Positions 40,451 through 48,784 of a stretch of 64,000 nt of DNA are shown one piece after another. This stretch comes from JAFDYH01 sp049840875 (GTDB lineage Bacteria > Bacteroidota > Bacteroidia > Chitinophagales > Chitinophagaceae). A model generated the notes under the pieces. It had not been told where the DNA came from. It ran no database searches and was given only the letters and a program-made list of their open reading frames with translations. Within the stretch, counting starts at the first letter, position 1. Each line of letters begins with the position of its first letter. The position numbers were made by a program, and so were the translations under genes. The stretch is taken from the NCBI GenBank assembly GCA_049840875.1, contig JASGJE010000014.1, forward strand, positions 124,001 through 188,000, given 5' to 3'.

Positions 40451-42034
40451 ATGCAACAAAATTCATTAGTAGAGTATGGTTCGAGGCGGGTGATCATAAC
40501 ACTCACTGCCATCATCTGCGCTTTATTGGAAATTGTAGATACTACAATTGTGAACGTGGCGCTGAATGATATGAAAGGAAACCTTGGTGCAACGACAAGT
40601 GAGATAGGCTGGGTGGTCACTTCTTACGCAATTGGGAATGTAATCATCATTCCAATGACCAGTTGGTTTGCCCAGCAATTTGGCCGTCGTAATTACTTCG
40701 CGGTTTCCATTATATTATTTACTATTTGTTCTTTTCTGTGTGGTAATGCTTCTGGAATTATAGAGCTAATTATTTTTCGGTTCCTGCAGGGAGTTGGTGG
40801 CGGCGCTTTGTTAACAACTTCTCAAACGATCATAACAGAAAGCTATCCTCCTGAAAAAAGAGGAATGGCGCAGGCAATTTATGGTTTAGGTGTTATCGTT
40901 GGTCCTACATTAGGGCCGCCTCTTGGTGGCTATATTGTAGAGCATTTTACATGGCCGTATATATTTTACATTAATATCCCTCTCGGTGTTATCGCCACAT
41001 TGTTGACACTGCAGTTCGTAAGAAGCCCGAAATATGCCGAGAAAAGCGCCATTGGTGATATCGATTGGTTAGGTATTGGTTTACTGGCAACATTTGTCGG
41101 CTCGCTGCAATATATATTGGAGAAAGGCCAGGAAGATGATTGGTTCAACAGCAGTACAATTGTTGTACTAACGGTAACGGCTGTACTCGGCGCGTTCTTT
41201 TTTATCTGGAGAGAAATGACGTATAGAAACCCAATCGTTAACCTCAAGGTTCTTAAGAACGGTAATCTTCGCGTAGGAACTATATTATCATTTATCCTGG
41301 GCTTTGGTTTATATGGAACTACTTTTATCATTCCATTATATACACAGGCAACTCTCGGCTGGACTTCTACACAAGCTGGTATGCTGATGGTGCCTGCAGC
41401 ATTAATGACGGCGTTTATGATGCCGATCATCGGACAGCTATTGCAACGCGGTATACCCCAGCAATATCTCGTCGCGCTAGGTATGCTTGGCTTTGTATTT
41501 TTCTGCGTCTGGGGATATAAAATAATTACGCCGGATACTTCAAAAGATAATTTCTTCTGGATGCTGATGCTACGTGGCGTGGCAATGGGCATGTTGTTTA
41601 TACCAATCACCACGTTGTCACTAAGTTCATTGAAAGGAAGACAGATTGGTGAAGGCGCTGCATTTACAGGGATGATGCGGCAGTTGGGAGGCTCATTCGG
41701 TATCGCTGCTATCACAACGTTTATGGCAAGCCAGAACATGGAACATCGTAGTGACCTTGTCGCCAAATTGGATGTTACTAATCCGACAATACAGTCGAGG
41801 GTAACAGCTATGCAGAACAGCTTTATCGCAAAAGGGAAACCAATTAATATAGCTTTAGGCGATGCATATCAATCATTAGATTATTCTGTCACAAAACAGG
41901 CGATGGTGCTTTCTTATATGGATGTATTCTTTTATGTGGGTATAATATTCCTGGTTTGTATTCCATTTATATTAATGGTAAAAGGAAATAAAAAGAAGAA
42001 AGGCGAGAAAATGGATATGAGTGCAGCACATTAA
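40451..42034 (+). CDS. DHA2-family (EmrB-type) MFS multidrug efflux pump
   Basis: A 527-residue, 14-TM transporter. The motifs are LEIVDTTIVNVALNDMKGNL (TM1), WVVTSYAIGNVIIIPM, FLQGVGGGALLTTSQTII (motif B), and GLGVIVGPTLGPPLGGYI (motif C of drug/proton antiporters). The C-terminal tail is Lys-rich. It completes the TetR-TolC-HlyD-DHA2 operon, which should export hydrophobic drugs or toxic metabolites across both membranes. Confidence 0.94.
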   Translation: MQQNSLVEYGSRRVIITLTAIICALLEIVDTTIVNVALNDMKGNLGATTSEIGWVVTSYAIGNVIIIPMTSWFAQQFGRRNYFAVSIILFTICSFLCGNASGIIELIIFRFLQGVGGGALLTTSQTIITESYPPEKRGMAQAIYGLGVIVGPTLGPPLGGYIVEHFTWPYIFYINIPLGVIATLLTLQFVRSPKYAEKSAIGDIDWLGIGLLATFVGSLQYILEKGQEDDWFNSSTIVVLTVTAVLGAFFFIWREMTYRNPIVNLKVLKNGNLRVGTILSFILGFGLYGTTFIIPLYTQATLGWTSTQAGMLMVPAALMTAFMMPIIGQLLQRGIPQQYLVALGMLGFVFFCVWGYKIITPDTSKDNFFWMLMLRGVAMGMLFIPITTLSLSSLKGRQIGEGAAFTGMMRQLGGSFGIAAITTFMASQNMEHRSDLVAKLDVTNPTIQSRVTAMQNSFIAKGKPINIALGDAYQSLDYSVTKQAMVLSYMDVFFYVGIIFLVCIPFILMVKGNKKKKGEKMDMSAAH

Positions 42035-42057
42035 TCATGTTTCAACTTAATGATATT

Positions 42058-42088
42058 ATTCCGGCTCGAAAGGCCGGAATTTTCTTTT
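42058..42088 (+). terminator. Intrinsic terminator of the efflux operon
   Basis: ATTCCGGC (42058-42065) pairs with GCCGGAAT (42073-42080), followed by TTTCTTTT. A compact G/C-rich stem with a U tract, 24 bp after the DHA2 stop codon. Confidence 0.8.
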
Positions 42089-42128
42089 CAATCATCTAAA
42101 ATGATCAGGAGTTTTTAACGTATAGCGA

Positions 42129-42755
42129 TCATGAATTGAACTTGAAATCCTGTATGCTGATGATGCTTTTACAGAAATCATATTCTACCTTATCATTACT
42201 ACTTACAATCACAGTACGGCCATTACAGTATTTATCAATCAGGGAATGATAAAGTTCGATACCCTGCATATCGAGATTGGTGCAGGGTTCATCCAGCAAA
42301 ACGATTTCGGTATTGGAAAATATACACTGCGCCAGTTTCACCCGTTGTTTCATTCCAGAGGAAAAATTGCGGATCTGCTTATGTGAAGCGTTTTTTAATG
42401 TAAGCTCAGAAATTATTTGTTCGATGTTAATGCCTGAAAGCAACGGCTTGAAATTCTGATGAAATGATAAGAATTCAGTCAACGTCATTTCCTCCACTAC
42501 TTCCAGGTATGGCGCACAAATGGATATATGCTGATAAAGAGTTTCAATTGATAATTGATTATTGAGAATTGAATATTGAACATTTCCCTCACTGGCTTGC
42601 ATTGCCCCGGCCAATACCTGCAACAACGTACTCTTTCCCGACCCATTTGGTCCGGTGATAGCATACGTATTACCAGATTGAAAATTGTACGTCAGATGAC
42701 GGAAGATCCAGTCGCGGTTGAAGCGCTTGCCCGCATCAGATAGTGAGATCGTCAT
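42129..42755 (-). CDS. ABC transporter ATP-binding protein
   Basis: A 208-residue single ABC ATPase: Walker A GPNGSGKSTLL, signature FSSGMKQRVKLAQ, Walker B IVLLDEPCTNLD. The partner permease is not adjacent, so the substrate is unknown; the size resembles small export (CcmA-like) ATPases. A short peptide (YSILNNQLSIET) around residue 82 is encoded by an A/T-rich dispersed repeat inserted in frame. It overlaps the end of lpxA by 20 bp. Confidence 0.9.
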   Translation of the reverse strand: MTISLSDAGKRFNRDWIFRHLTYNFQSGNTYAITGPNGSGKSTLLQVLAGAMQASEGNVQYSILNNQLSIETLYQHISICAPYLEVVEEMTLTEFLSFHQNFKPLLSGINIEQIISELTLKNASHKQIRNFSSGMKQRVKLAQCIFSNTEIVLLDEPCTNLDMQGIELYHSLIDKYCNGRTVIVSSNDKVEYDFCKSIISIQDFKFNS

Positions 42756-43542
42756 CGTTACTTCCTTTGGTAAAGCGTTTGATAATACCTCTTCCGCTTT
42801 CCCGGATAAATGTTACGATTTCGTCCCGTTCATCGGTAGCAGGCATTTCTTCTTCAATGTATTCTACAGCCTGCGTGGTGTTCATTCCTTTATTGTAGAG
42901 TATTCTATAGATATCCAGGATGTCGTTTATTCTTTCGATGCCAAATCCTCTTCGCTTCAATCCGATTGAATTCACCCCGGCATAACTGAGTGGTGTGCGA
43001 CCGGCTTTGATAAAAGGCGGCACATCTTTACCAACCAGCGAACCTCCGGCGATATAAGCATGTTGCCCGATTTTCACAAACTGGTGTACAGCGCACATAC
43101 CAGCTAGTATCGCCCAGTCACCCATCACCACATGACCAGCCATTTGCGTGTTGTTACTCATTATGCAATTGTTACCAACAATGCAATCATGTGCAATATG
43201 ACTATAAGCCATGATGAGACAATTCTTACCAATCGTTGTTTTCTCCATATCCTTTGTGCCACGATTGATGGTTACAAATTCACGAATGGTAGTATTGTCA
43301 CCGATTTCCACGGTGGTGCGTTCGTCTTCGAACTTCAGGTCCTGCGGTATAGCCGCAATAACAGCGCCGGGAAATATGCGGCAATTCTTGCCAATTCTTG
43401 CCCCCTCCATAATAGTTACGTTGGAACCGATCCAGGTGCCTTCTCCAACCACAACATCCTGGTGGATAACAGTGAATGGATCAATTTTTACGTTCGTTGC
43501 AAGCTTTGAATTGGGGTGTATATAAGTATGCGGATGAATCAT
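42736..43542 (-). CDS. lpxA: UDP-N-acetylglucosamine acyltransferase LpxA
   Basis: A 268-residue left-handed beta-helix enzyme, the first step of lipid A synthesis (R-3-hydroxyacyl-ACP to UDP-GlcNAc). Hexapeptide repeats run through the first 190 residues (VGEGTWIGSNVTIMEGARIG, IGDNTTIREFVTINRGT). The catalytic His is in AYSHIAHDCIVGNNC, and the C-terminal helical domain includes YAGVNSIGLKRRGF. Start at 43542. In many Bacteroidota it is fused to, or follows, lpxC-fabZ, which is not the case here. Confidence 0.95.
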   Translation of the reverse strand: MIHPHTYIHPNSKLATNVKIDPFTVIHQDVVVGEGTWIGSNVTIMEGARIGKNCRIFPGAVIAAIPQDLKFEDERTTVEIGDNTTIREFVTINRGTKDMEKTTIGKNCLIMAYSHIAHDCIVGNNCIMSNNTQMAGHVVMGDWAILAGMCAVHQFVKIGQHAYIAGGSLVGKDVPPFIKAGRTPLSYAGVNSIGLKRRGFGIERINDILDIYRILYNKGMNTTQAVEYIEEEMPATDERDEIVTFIRESGRGIIKRFTKGSNDDDLTI

Positions 43543-43583
43543 GAAAATGAATTACAGGAAGTCCCGTTTTATACAAGGACGTG

Positions 43584-43591
43584 CAAAGTTA
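43584..43591 (-). promoter_or_regulatory. -7 promoter element of lpxA
   Basis: Read on the minus strand the sequence is TAACTTTG, a TAnnTTTG match 41 bp before the lpxA start. Confidence 0.45.
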
Positions 43592-43753
43592 ACAGTTCAG
43601 TGAAATAACGTAATTTTTTTTAAAAATCGTGTCTTAATGTCTGATTTAGTTTTGATTATGGCCCCTAAGGTTATGAATCGCACACATTCTTTGATCAGAA
43701 GCAATCAATCGGTTTACAGGTTTTCAAAACCCTTTCAGGCTCATGGATTGTCA

Positions 43754-43771
43754 TCCCGATAGTTATCGGGA
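43754..43771. repeat. Perfect dispersed palindrome
   Basis: TCCCGATA and TATCGGGA separated by GT. Hairpins of this kind are common intergenic repeats in Bacteroidota; no gene-specific role is inferred. Confidence 0.7.
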
Positions 43772-43874
43772 AACAATTGCCAATTGATGATTGCAAATCG
43801 CCAATTCTCTTCTGATATGACGTTTATTTGACTTTTCTCACAAACGCATCTGTTCATAAATGCCCTCCGAATCC

Positions 43875-43882
43875 TAAATTTG
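43875..43882 (+). promoter_or_regulatory. -7 promoter element of the AraC regulator
   Basis: TAAATTTG matches TAnnTTTG and lies 10 bp before the ATG at 43893, indicating a short leader. Confidence 0.45.
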
Positions 43883-43892
43883 CGCTCCGAAT

Positions 43893-44834
43893 ATGCATAA
43901 CCCACCCGATATACTCACATTAGCCTACAAGCATCCTGTAATGCAGGAGCAGTTGTCGCTGATGTATGAGCGGGAGCAACTGATGCCGGAATCCATCCAA
44001 TACAGCATCCGTCGCTATCATCGCCATCGCCAATGGAATATGGACGATACGGGCATGATGGTGTATCATTACAAAAAGAACGACGAAGAAGAAAATTTTC
44101 TTGAATTACGTTTCTGTGTAGCGGGCAATACATATTGTCGCAAAAAGGAATCGGAGTGTGACGGATGTAAACTTACTGAAACTAAAAACTGCTCAGATAA
44201 AGCCGAAAGTGTAGATATTCTTAGCTTCCGTTTTTCACCTGCTGTACTTTCTCAGTTTGTAAAACCAAGAAGCACCAATGATATTCTTTCAGATAACATA
44301 CTTTCTTTCCGACACGAGTCTTCGTTTACAAAAATTCTTCCGCTTTGCGGAAAAACAAGAATAGTCATTGAAGGTCTGTTGAATCACAACTTCAGCGATA
44401 GCCTCGAGAATATTTACATCAACGCCCAAACGCAAATGCTGTTGCTTTACAGTATGGACTGCATGGTTGGCGAAAAGCAGATCGATGTAATCAATTGCAA
44501 ATTCCTGGCCAATGAGGCTGACCGTGAAAAGATCGTAAATGCAAGGGAAATATTAATTCAACATATCGGGGAGCCTATCACAATTAAAGAACTCAGCCGC
44601 AAAGTAGCGATGAATGAGTGTTACCTGAAAAAAGGCTTTAAAGAAATGTTTGGCGCCACCATCTTTGACTTTTACCAGAGCCAGCGGATGGAACATGCTA
44701 AATATCTTTTGTATGAAAAAGGGTTGAGCGTAACTGAGGTATCTCTAATGCTTGGCTATTCTTCTATTTCACACTTCTCTACCGCTTTCAAAAAACACAC
44801 GGGGTTGAAACCTTGTGAGCTGTTACTGCATTAA
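43893..44834 (+). CDS. AraC-family regulator with Cys cluster
   Basis: A 313-residue regulator. The C-terminal AraC DNA-binding domain has two HTHs (EPITIKELSRKVAMNECYLK and LSVTEVSLMLGYSSISHFST). The N-terminal sensory part holds five Cys at about 75, 82, 89, 92 and 100 (FCVAGNTYC, ECDGCKLTETKNC), a spacing that could bind iron, zinc or an iron-sulfur cluster. It faces a ferritin gene on the opposite strand (convergent), which fits, but does not prove, an iron-related role. Confidence 0.9.
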   Translation: MHNPPDILTLAYKHPVMQEQLSLMYEREQLMPESIQYSIRRYHRHRQWNMDDTGMMVYHYKKNDEEENFLELRFCVAGNTYCRKKESECDGCKLTETKNCSDKAESVDILSFRFSPAVLSQFVKPRSTNDILSDNILSFRHESSFTKILPLCGKTRIVIEGLLNHNFSDSLENIYINAQTQMLLLYSMDCMVGEKQIDVINCKFLANEADREKIVNAREILIQHIGEPITIKELSRKVAMNECYLKKGFKEMFGATIFDFYQSQRMEHAKYLLYEKGLSVTEVSLMLGYSSISHFSTAFKKHTGLKPCELLLH

Positions 44835-44835
44835 T

Positions 44836-44960
44836 TGATTTCTGATGTACGATTTACGATCTCTGATTTGTTCAACGATGAACGATGCTTTAAAATAAAT
44901 TAGAAATCCTAAATCCGCCATCCTACATCCAACCTCAAACTTCAAACAAAAAACCTCAAA
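44836..44960. repeat. A/T-rich dispersed repeat between AraC and ferritin
   Basis: A patchwork of ATTTCTGATGTACGATTTACGATC and AAATCCTAAATCCGCCATCC-type units ending in two tandem TCAAACAAAAAACC copies (44942-44969). Related units recur in opposite order upstream of ferritin (45522-45660). The ferritin stop codon lies inside the tandem copies. Confidence 0.5.
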
Positions 44961-45484
44961 CAAAAAACATTCCTATTTCTTCTCCCGCCTTCATTCCTGT
45001 AATTCATGATGTCGCGATCAAAAAGATACAAGCCGCTTTTATCATCGCCGATCAGTTCTAATTTATCGTTCAGTGTTCTGGCAGTTCTCTCTTCTTCTAT
45101 CTGTTCGTTTACATACCACTGCAGAAAATTGTGCGTAGCATAATCTTTTTCCGTAAGCGATAAATGAACGAGGTCATTGATACTGTTGCTCACTTTCAGC
45201 TCATGCTTCAGGAATTCTTCAAACACTTTACGCAGTGAAGGAAAAGTAACCATCGGTTGTTCCAGTGCTGGTATAACGGCAAAGCCACCACGCTCATTAA
45301 TATAACGGACGAGTTTAAGCATGTGTACTCTTTCTTCATCCGATTGTTGGTAGAAAAAATCCGTTACACCTTGCAGGCCTGGTTGTATTTCAGCCCATGA
45401 GGCCATTGCGAGATATGCCTGGGAAGATTCGGCTTCCATTTGTACCTGCCTGTTCAAGGCTTCCTGTATTGGTTTGCTTACCAT
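44942..45484 (-). CDS. Ferritin
   Basis: A 180-residue ferritin-like iron-storage protein. Ferroxidase-centre residues fit AESSQAYLAMASWAE (Glu/Tyr), EERVHMLKLVRYINERGG (Glu, His) and the later YVNEQIEEERTARTL (Glu/Gln). It is closest to bacterial FtnA. The last ~12 residues (RNRNVFCLRFFV) are encoded by a dispersed A/T-rich repeat rather than conserved sequence. The opposing AraC regulator may respond to iron. Confidence 0.93.
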   Translation of the reverse strand: MVSKPIQEALNRQVQMEAESSQAYLAMASWAEIQPGLQGVTDFFYQQSDEERVHMLKLVRYINERGGFAVIPALEQPMVTFPSLRKVFEEFLKHELKVSNSINDLVHLSLTEKDYATHNFLQWYVNEQIEEERTARTLNDKLELIGDDKSGLYLFDRDIMNYRNEGGRRNRNVFCLRFFV

Positions 45485-45803
45485 GTTTCATTGGTTTTGG
45501 GATTACAATATAGTAAAATGATGTCGGATTTAGGATGGAGGATTTAGGAAGTACGATTTACGATTTATCGCAAAGCATCCGGATCTTTAAACAAATCAGA
45601 CATCAGAAATCATCGATCAAACTTTCTTTTTAATGTAGGATTTCTGATTTATCGAAATGCATCATTCATCTCTAAGCAAATTCAAAATCGTAAATCATAC
45701 ATCACAAATTGCCTTTGATTTAGGATTTATTCCATTTTTCGTAAACAGGGTTTCTGATATCGTAAGCATCGACACCAGAAGCTTTCCAATATTTGCAACT
45801 TAT
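45485..45803. other. Repeat-rich intergenic region upstream of ferritin
   Basis: 319 bp with no convincing gene. It contains GGATTTAGGATGGAGGATTTAGGA and ACGATTTACGATTTAT units, inverted relative to those at the other side of ferritin. An in-frame extension upstream of the DUF6686-like gene (from 45657) reads through them and is not considered coding. Confidence 0.55.
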
Positions 45804-46130
45804 ATGTGCAGCTATCAAACCTTATATCATAACGACCGTACCGGTTATGTGATCCGTTGTGAAGAGTGTTCTAAGATTCAGGTGGCCTATGGTAATCTTG
45901 TAATGACATTTGAAAAATGTGATTTCGAGGCATTTCATAAATGGATCGGAAATGTGCATGAAAGCCAGCAACCTGTTCAGTCGCCTGCAGTACGTTCAAT
46001 CATGATCCCATCACCTTGCCAGGGAATGCGGTTATTGCTTAGTTATAACGAATTGAAAGAACTGAACACGATGCTCGACGAAGCTGATACAGAATTACAA
46101 TCCCTGGAGTTGATCCAGTTGTTTGAATAA
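45804..46130 (+). CDS. DUF6686-like small protein
   Basis: A 108-residue protein starting MCSYQTLYHNDRTGYVIRCEECSKIQVAYG. The Cys pair RCEECSKIQ with a preceding Cys2 resembles a small zinc-binding Bacteroidota family that I associate with DUF6686. The ATG at 45804 is preferred because upstream codons run through dispersed repeats. Function unknown. A strong terminator follows. Confidence 0.75.
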   Translation: MCSYQTLYHNDRTGYVIRCEECSKIQVAYGNLVMTFEKCDFEAFHKWIGNVHESQQPVQSPAVRSIMIPSPCQGMRLLLSYNELKELNTMLDEADTELQSLELIQLFE

Positions 46131-46211
46131 ACTTTATATAAAAATGTGGAATTGACGTGCGGTCCTATTCTTAGGACATCACAAAAAACAAAACAGATAA
46201 ATAGTAGTAAT

Positions 46212-46237
46212 GTGCTGCCACGAGGCGGCACTTTTTG
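46212..46237 (+). terminator. Intrinsic terminator after the DUF6686-like gene
   Basis: GTGCTGCC (46212-46219) pairs with GGCGGCAC (46224-46231) around an ACGA loop, followed by TTTTT. A classic intrinsic terminator. Confidence 0.75.
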
Positions 46238-46298
46238 TTGGCGAATGGTCAATAGTCAATGGACACTACCATTCCCGAAGCTATTCACCATTGACCAT

Positions 46299-47366
46299 TC
46301 ACCATTCACGAACCAATCCCAATCCCGCTTCCTCACTCGCATACATCCATCCATCTTTAATAATAAACCCACTGCTCACTACATCTTCTGCAAGGTCAAG
46401 GCTTCCATCAAGATCAAGATACTTTGTATGCCGACAGGCAAATGCTGTGTGCAGTGCCGCTGTAATGCTTACAATACTTTCATCATTGCAACCCCAAAAC
46501 AGATCGATGCCTGCCGGTTTTGCTATCGACGCAATTTCAAAAGCGCCACTGATGCCACCGCATTTCATCAGTTTAATATTGAAAATACCGTACAGTTTCT
46601 TTTCTGCAATCGATAATGCAGATGTTGCATTCTTCAATGATTCATCTGCTGCGAGCTTTTTACGGACATTCCATGGTAGCTGTAATAAATCTTCATCAAT
46701 CGAGGGTAATAATGGTTGTTCAATTAATTCTACATTTGAACGTTCCGTTTTAGCAAGAAAGCTTTTCAGATCATCAAGCTTATACCCGGTGTTGGCATCA
46801 ACACGGATAATGAAATGATCTGCGAACTTTTCACGAAGCTTTATAACGCGTTCCGCATCCAGCTCTGCATTGAGCCCAGTCTTTACTTTTAATACCTGAA
46901 ATCCTTTTGTTTTATAATCGGTAGCTTCTTCAATAGTATCCTTCACATCTTTAATGCCGATTGTCACCGATGTCATCAACCGTTCATGTTGCTTACCATA
47001 AAACTTTACAACGGGTACACCAAGATATTGCCCAAACGCATCGTGCAGCGCTATATCGATGCAGGCCTGTGTACCCGGTAGTTTGTTAAAGTGAAGGCGG
47101 CAATCATCAATATGTTTTAAAAACTCCCTGATGTCTTTGCCTTCAAGTTGATTGATAAAATCAGTTTGCAGATTAGCATAGGTTTGATCAGGCGTTTCGC
47201 CTACTACTTCAGGTGCAGGGTTAGCAGCGCCGATTCCTTTTATACCATTAACCAGTTCTATTTCAAAAAAAACATTTTCTACATCCGTGATCGTTCCCCT
47301 TGCAATGGTATAAGGCTTTTGTAATGCAAGATTCTTTTTATAAGCATTTACTGATTTGATTTTCAT
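46299..47366 (-). CDS. Dipeptide epimerase / N-acetyl-D-glutamate racemase-like (enolase superfamily)
   Basis: A 355-residue enolase-superfamily enzyme: capping domain N-terminus, then FQVLKVKTGLNAELDAERVI (KxK acid/base Lys), RVDANTGYKL (metal Asp), ELIEQPLLP (metal Glu), LAADESLK (metal Asp) and FNIKLMKCGGISGAF (second acid/base Lys). It matches L-Ala-D/L-Glu epimerases; DgcA of D-glutamate catabolism, which acts with a DUF1611 protein, is the alternative. A DUF1611 gene lies at 56326 on the same strand, separated by an inserted island. The last codons and stop fall in a CCATTGACCATTCACC-type repeat. Confidence 0.92.
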   Translation of the reverse strand: MKIKSVNAYKKNLALQKPYTIARGTITDVENVFFEIELVNGIKGIGAANPAPEVVGETPDQTYANLQTDFINQLEGKDIREFLKHIDDCRLHFNKLPGTQACIDIALHDAFGQYLGVPVVKFYGKQHERLMTSVTIGIKDVKDTIEEATDYKTKGFQVLKVKTGLNAELDAERVIKLREKFADHFIIRVDANTGYKLDDLKSFLAKTERSNVELIEQPLLPSIDEDLLQLPWNVRKKLAADESLKNATSALSIAEKKLYGIFNIKLMKCGGISGAFEIASIAKPAGIDLFWGCNDESIVSITAALHTAFACRHTKYLDLDGSLDLAEDVVSSGFIIKDGWMYASEEAGLGLVREW

Positions 47367-47511
47367 TTTAATAATTGAACGATTTACTAAGAGTTTATAA
47401 ATGCAAATATTCTTTATTCTTAAATAATAAAAACAAATATGTTTTTACAAAAACGCAAACTGCATAACGGGGCAGTAATTTAAATTATAAACTTCCATTC
47501 AAACCATTTAT

Positions 47512-47823
47512 ATGAAAAAGCATATTCATGTTCTTTCTTGCATTTTCGTTACAGGTATATTAACCGCTGTTCTTTTTTTAAATAGCTGTCAAAAAATGCA
47601 AGACTTATTGATGAAGGAAAAATTGAAAATATTGATAAGCTTTCTGCAAAGGTGATAGCTCCTACATGTCCAGGATTGGTTGATGTAATGTCAACTGTAA
47701 GTATCCCTAAAACTCAAAACATTATGAACAACTTAATGAAACAAGTGTAGCTATGGAGCATTTATCCACTATACGAATTATGTTGAGTCGTTTTTAAACA
47801 GCTTCTTACTATTCAAAAATTGA
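47512..47823 (+). pseudogene. Frameshifted small lipoprotein remnant
   Basis: A lipoprotein-like start (MKKHIHVLSCIFVTG...FLNSC) runs 47 codons to an early stop. Continuing with frame changes, the same stretch reads EGKIENIDKLSAKVIAPTC then YGAFIHYTNYVESFLNSFLL. These give a single plausible small protein broken by at least two frameshifts. It sits at the left edge of the island. Family unknown. Confidence 0.55.
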
Positions 47824-48163
47824 AAATATCTTGGACAACAATAATTTATTTTATAACAAATAGTCATCCTGCTTCCTAAATTTTAAGTTGTCTTGTAAAG
47901 AATTTTAAATTATTGCAGATGCTTTCCATTAATTTCTGAGAGTAATCACTTTTAAGAAATAAAATCGTACAAAGAGTTAGATTAAATGTTCCATTAAAAC
48001 ATTTACGTTATACATATAAAACGGAAAAAGAATTAAGTACGACAATACAAAATTTTAAAGCGATTGCCCTGTTAATTTCTGATGCTTGTTCAATATATTC
48101 GTGTTAATCCTAAATTAAATGTGAGTTATTTATTTAAAGTGAATATCTCCTATAATTTACTTT
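47824..48163. other. Non-coding A/T-rich stretch before the sigma factor
   Basis: 340 bp of A/T-rich sequence with no ORF of note. It presumably holds the sigma-factor promoter, but no full -33/-7 pair was recognised. Confidence 0.5.
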
Positions 48164-48739
48164 ATGGAAGAATATAATGACCAACGATTGCTGGAGTTGC
48201 TTAAAAAAGATAACCAACATGCGTTTAAAGAAATCTACCTGCGCTATTGGGACAAACTTTTTTCTGTAGCAGCTAATAAGTTAGATAAAAACCTGCCCCT
48301 TGCCGAAGATGTTGTTCAAGACATTTTTATAAGCCTTTGGCAACGCCGTTATTCTTTAGAAATAACTGTGAGCCTTTCTGCCTACCTTGCTACATCTGTA
48401 AAATATAAGGTGATTGATGCCCGGCAAAGAATACAAAGAGCCAAAAGGCTGAAAACAGAGCAAGCGCTTCGCATATCTGATAAGGATATTGGTACAGAGC
48501 AGCAATTGAGTTTTGAAGAGCTTAAAGACAGGCTTGCCGCACTCGTTGAAAAGCTTCCTGAAAAATGCAAGTTGGTGTATATGTTTAGCAAGGAAAATGG
48601 CTACTCGCAAAAGCAAATTGCCGAACATTTAAATATTTCTGAGAAAACAGTAGAATCACATCTTTCCCGCGCTATTAAATTGATCCGTTTAGGGTTAAAA
48701 GACCTGTCCCATATTTTTTTTCAGTTTTTTTTATTTTGA
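48164..48739 (+). CDS. FecI-type ECF sigma factor (Bacteroides expansion family)
   Basis: A 191-residue ECF sigma factor: region 2 (FKEIYLRYWDKLFSVAANKL, AEDVVQDIFISLWQRR) and region 4 (LPEKCKLVYMFSKENGYSQK, IAEHLNISEKTVESHLSRA). It belongs to the class that, with a FecR anti-sigma and a SusC-type TonB receptor, controls polysaccharide utilisation loci. FecR follows directly, and the expected SusC/SusD genes are missing. Confidence 0.93.
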   Translation: MEEYNDQRLLELLKKDNQHAFKEIYLRYWDKLFSVAANKLDKNLPLAEDVVQDIFISLWQRRYSLEITVSLSAYLATSVKYKVIDARQRIQRAKRLKTEQALRISDKDIGTEQQLSFEELKDRLAALVEKLPEKCKLVYMFSKENGYSQKQIAEHLNISEKTVESHLSRAIKLIRLGLKDLSHIFFQFFLF

Positions 48740-48784
48740 TTGCAGGGGTTTTCTTTTTTCAGGCGACTGGTATATTGCACTGAT

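Larger units (their letters stand above)
43543..43892. other. Intergenic region between lpxA and the AraC regulator
   Basis: 350 bp without a gene. It holds the lpxA -7 element on the minus strand, a perfect palindrome TCCCGATA-GT-TATCGGGA (43754-43771) of a kind widespread in Bacteroidota, a CAATTGCCAATTG-type dispersed repeat (about 43773-43803), and a -7 box TAAATTTG (43875-43882) 10 bp before the AraC ATG. Confidence 0.6.

Noticed and set aside
45657..45803. N-terminal extension of the DUF6686-like protein
   Set aside because: It translates dispersed GATTTACGATTT-type repeats; the conserved part starts at 45804.
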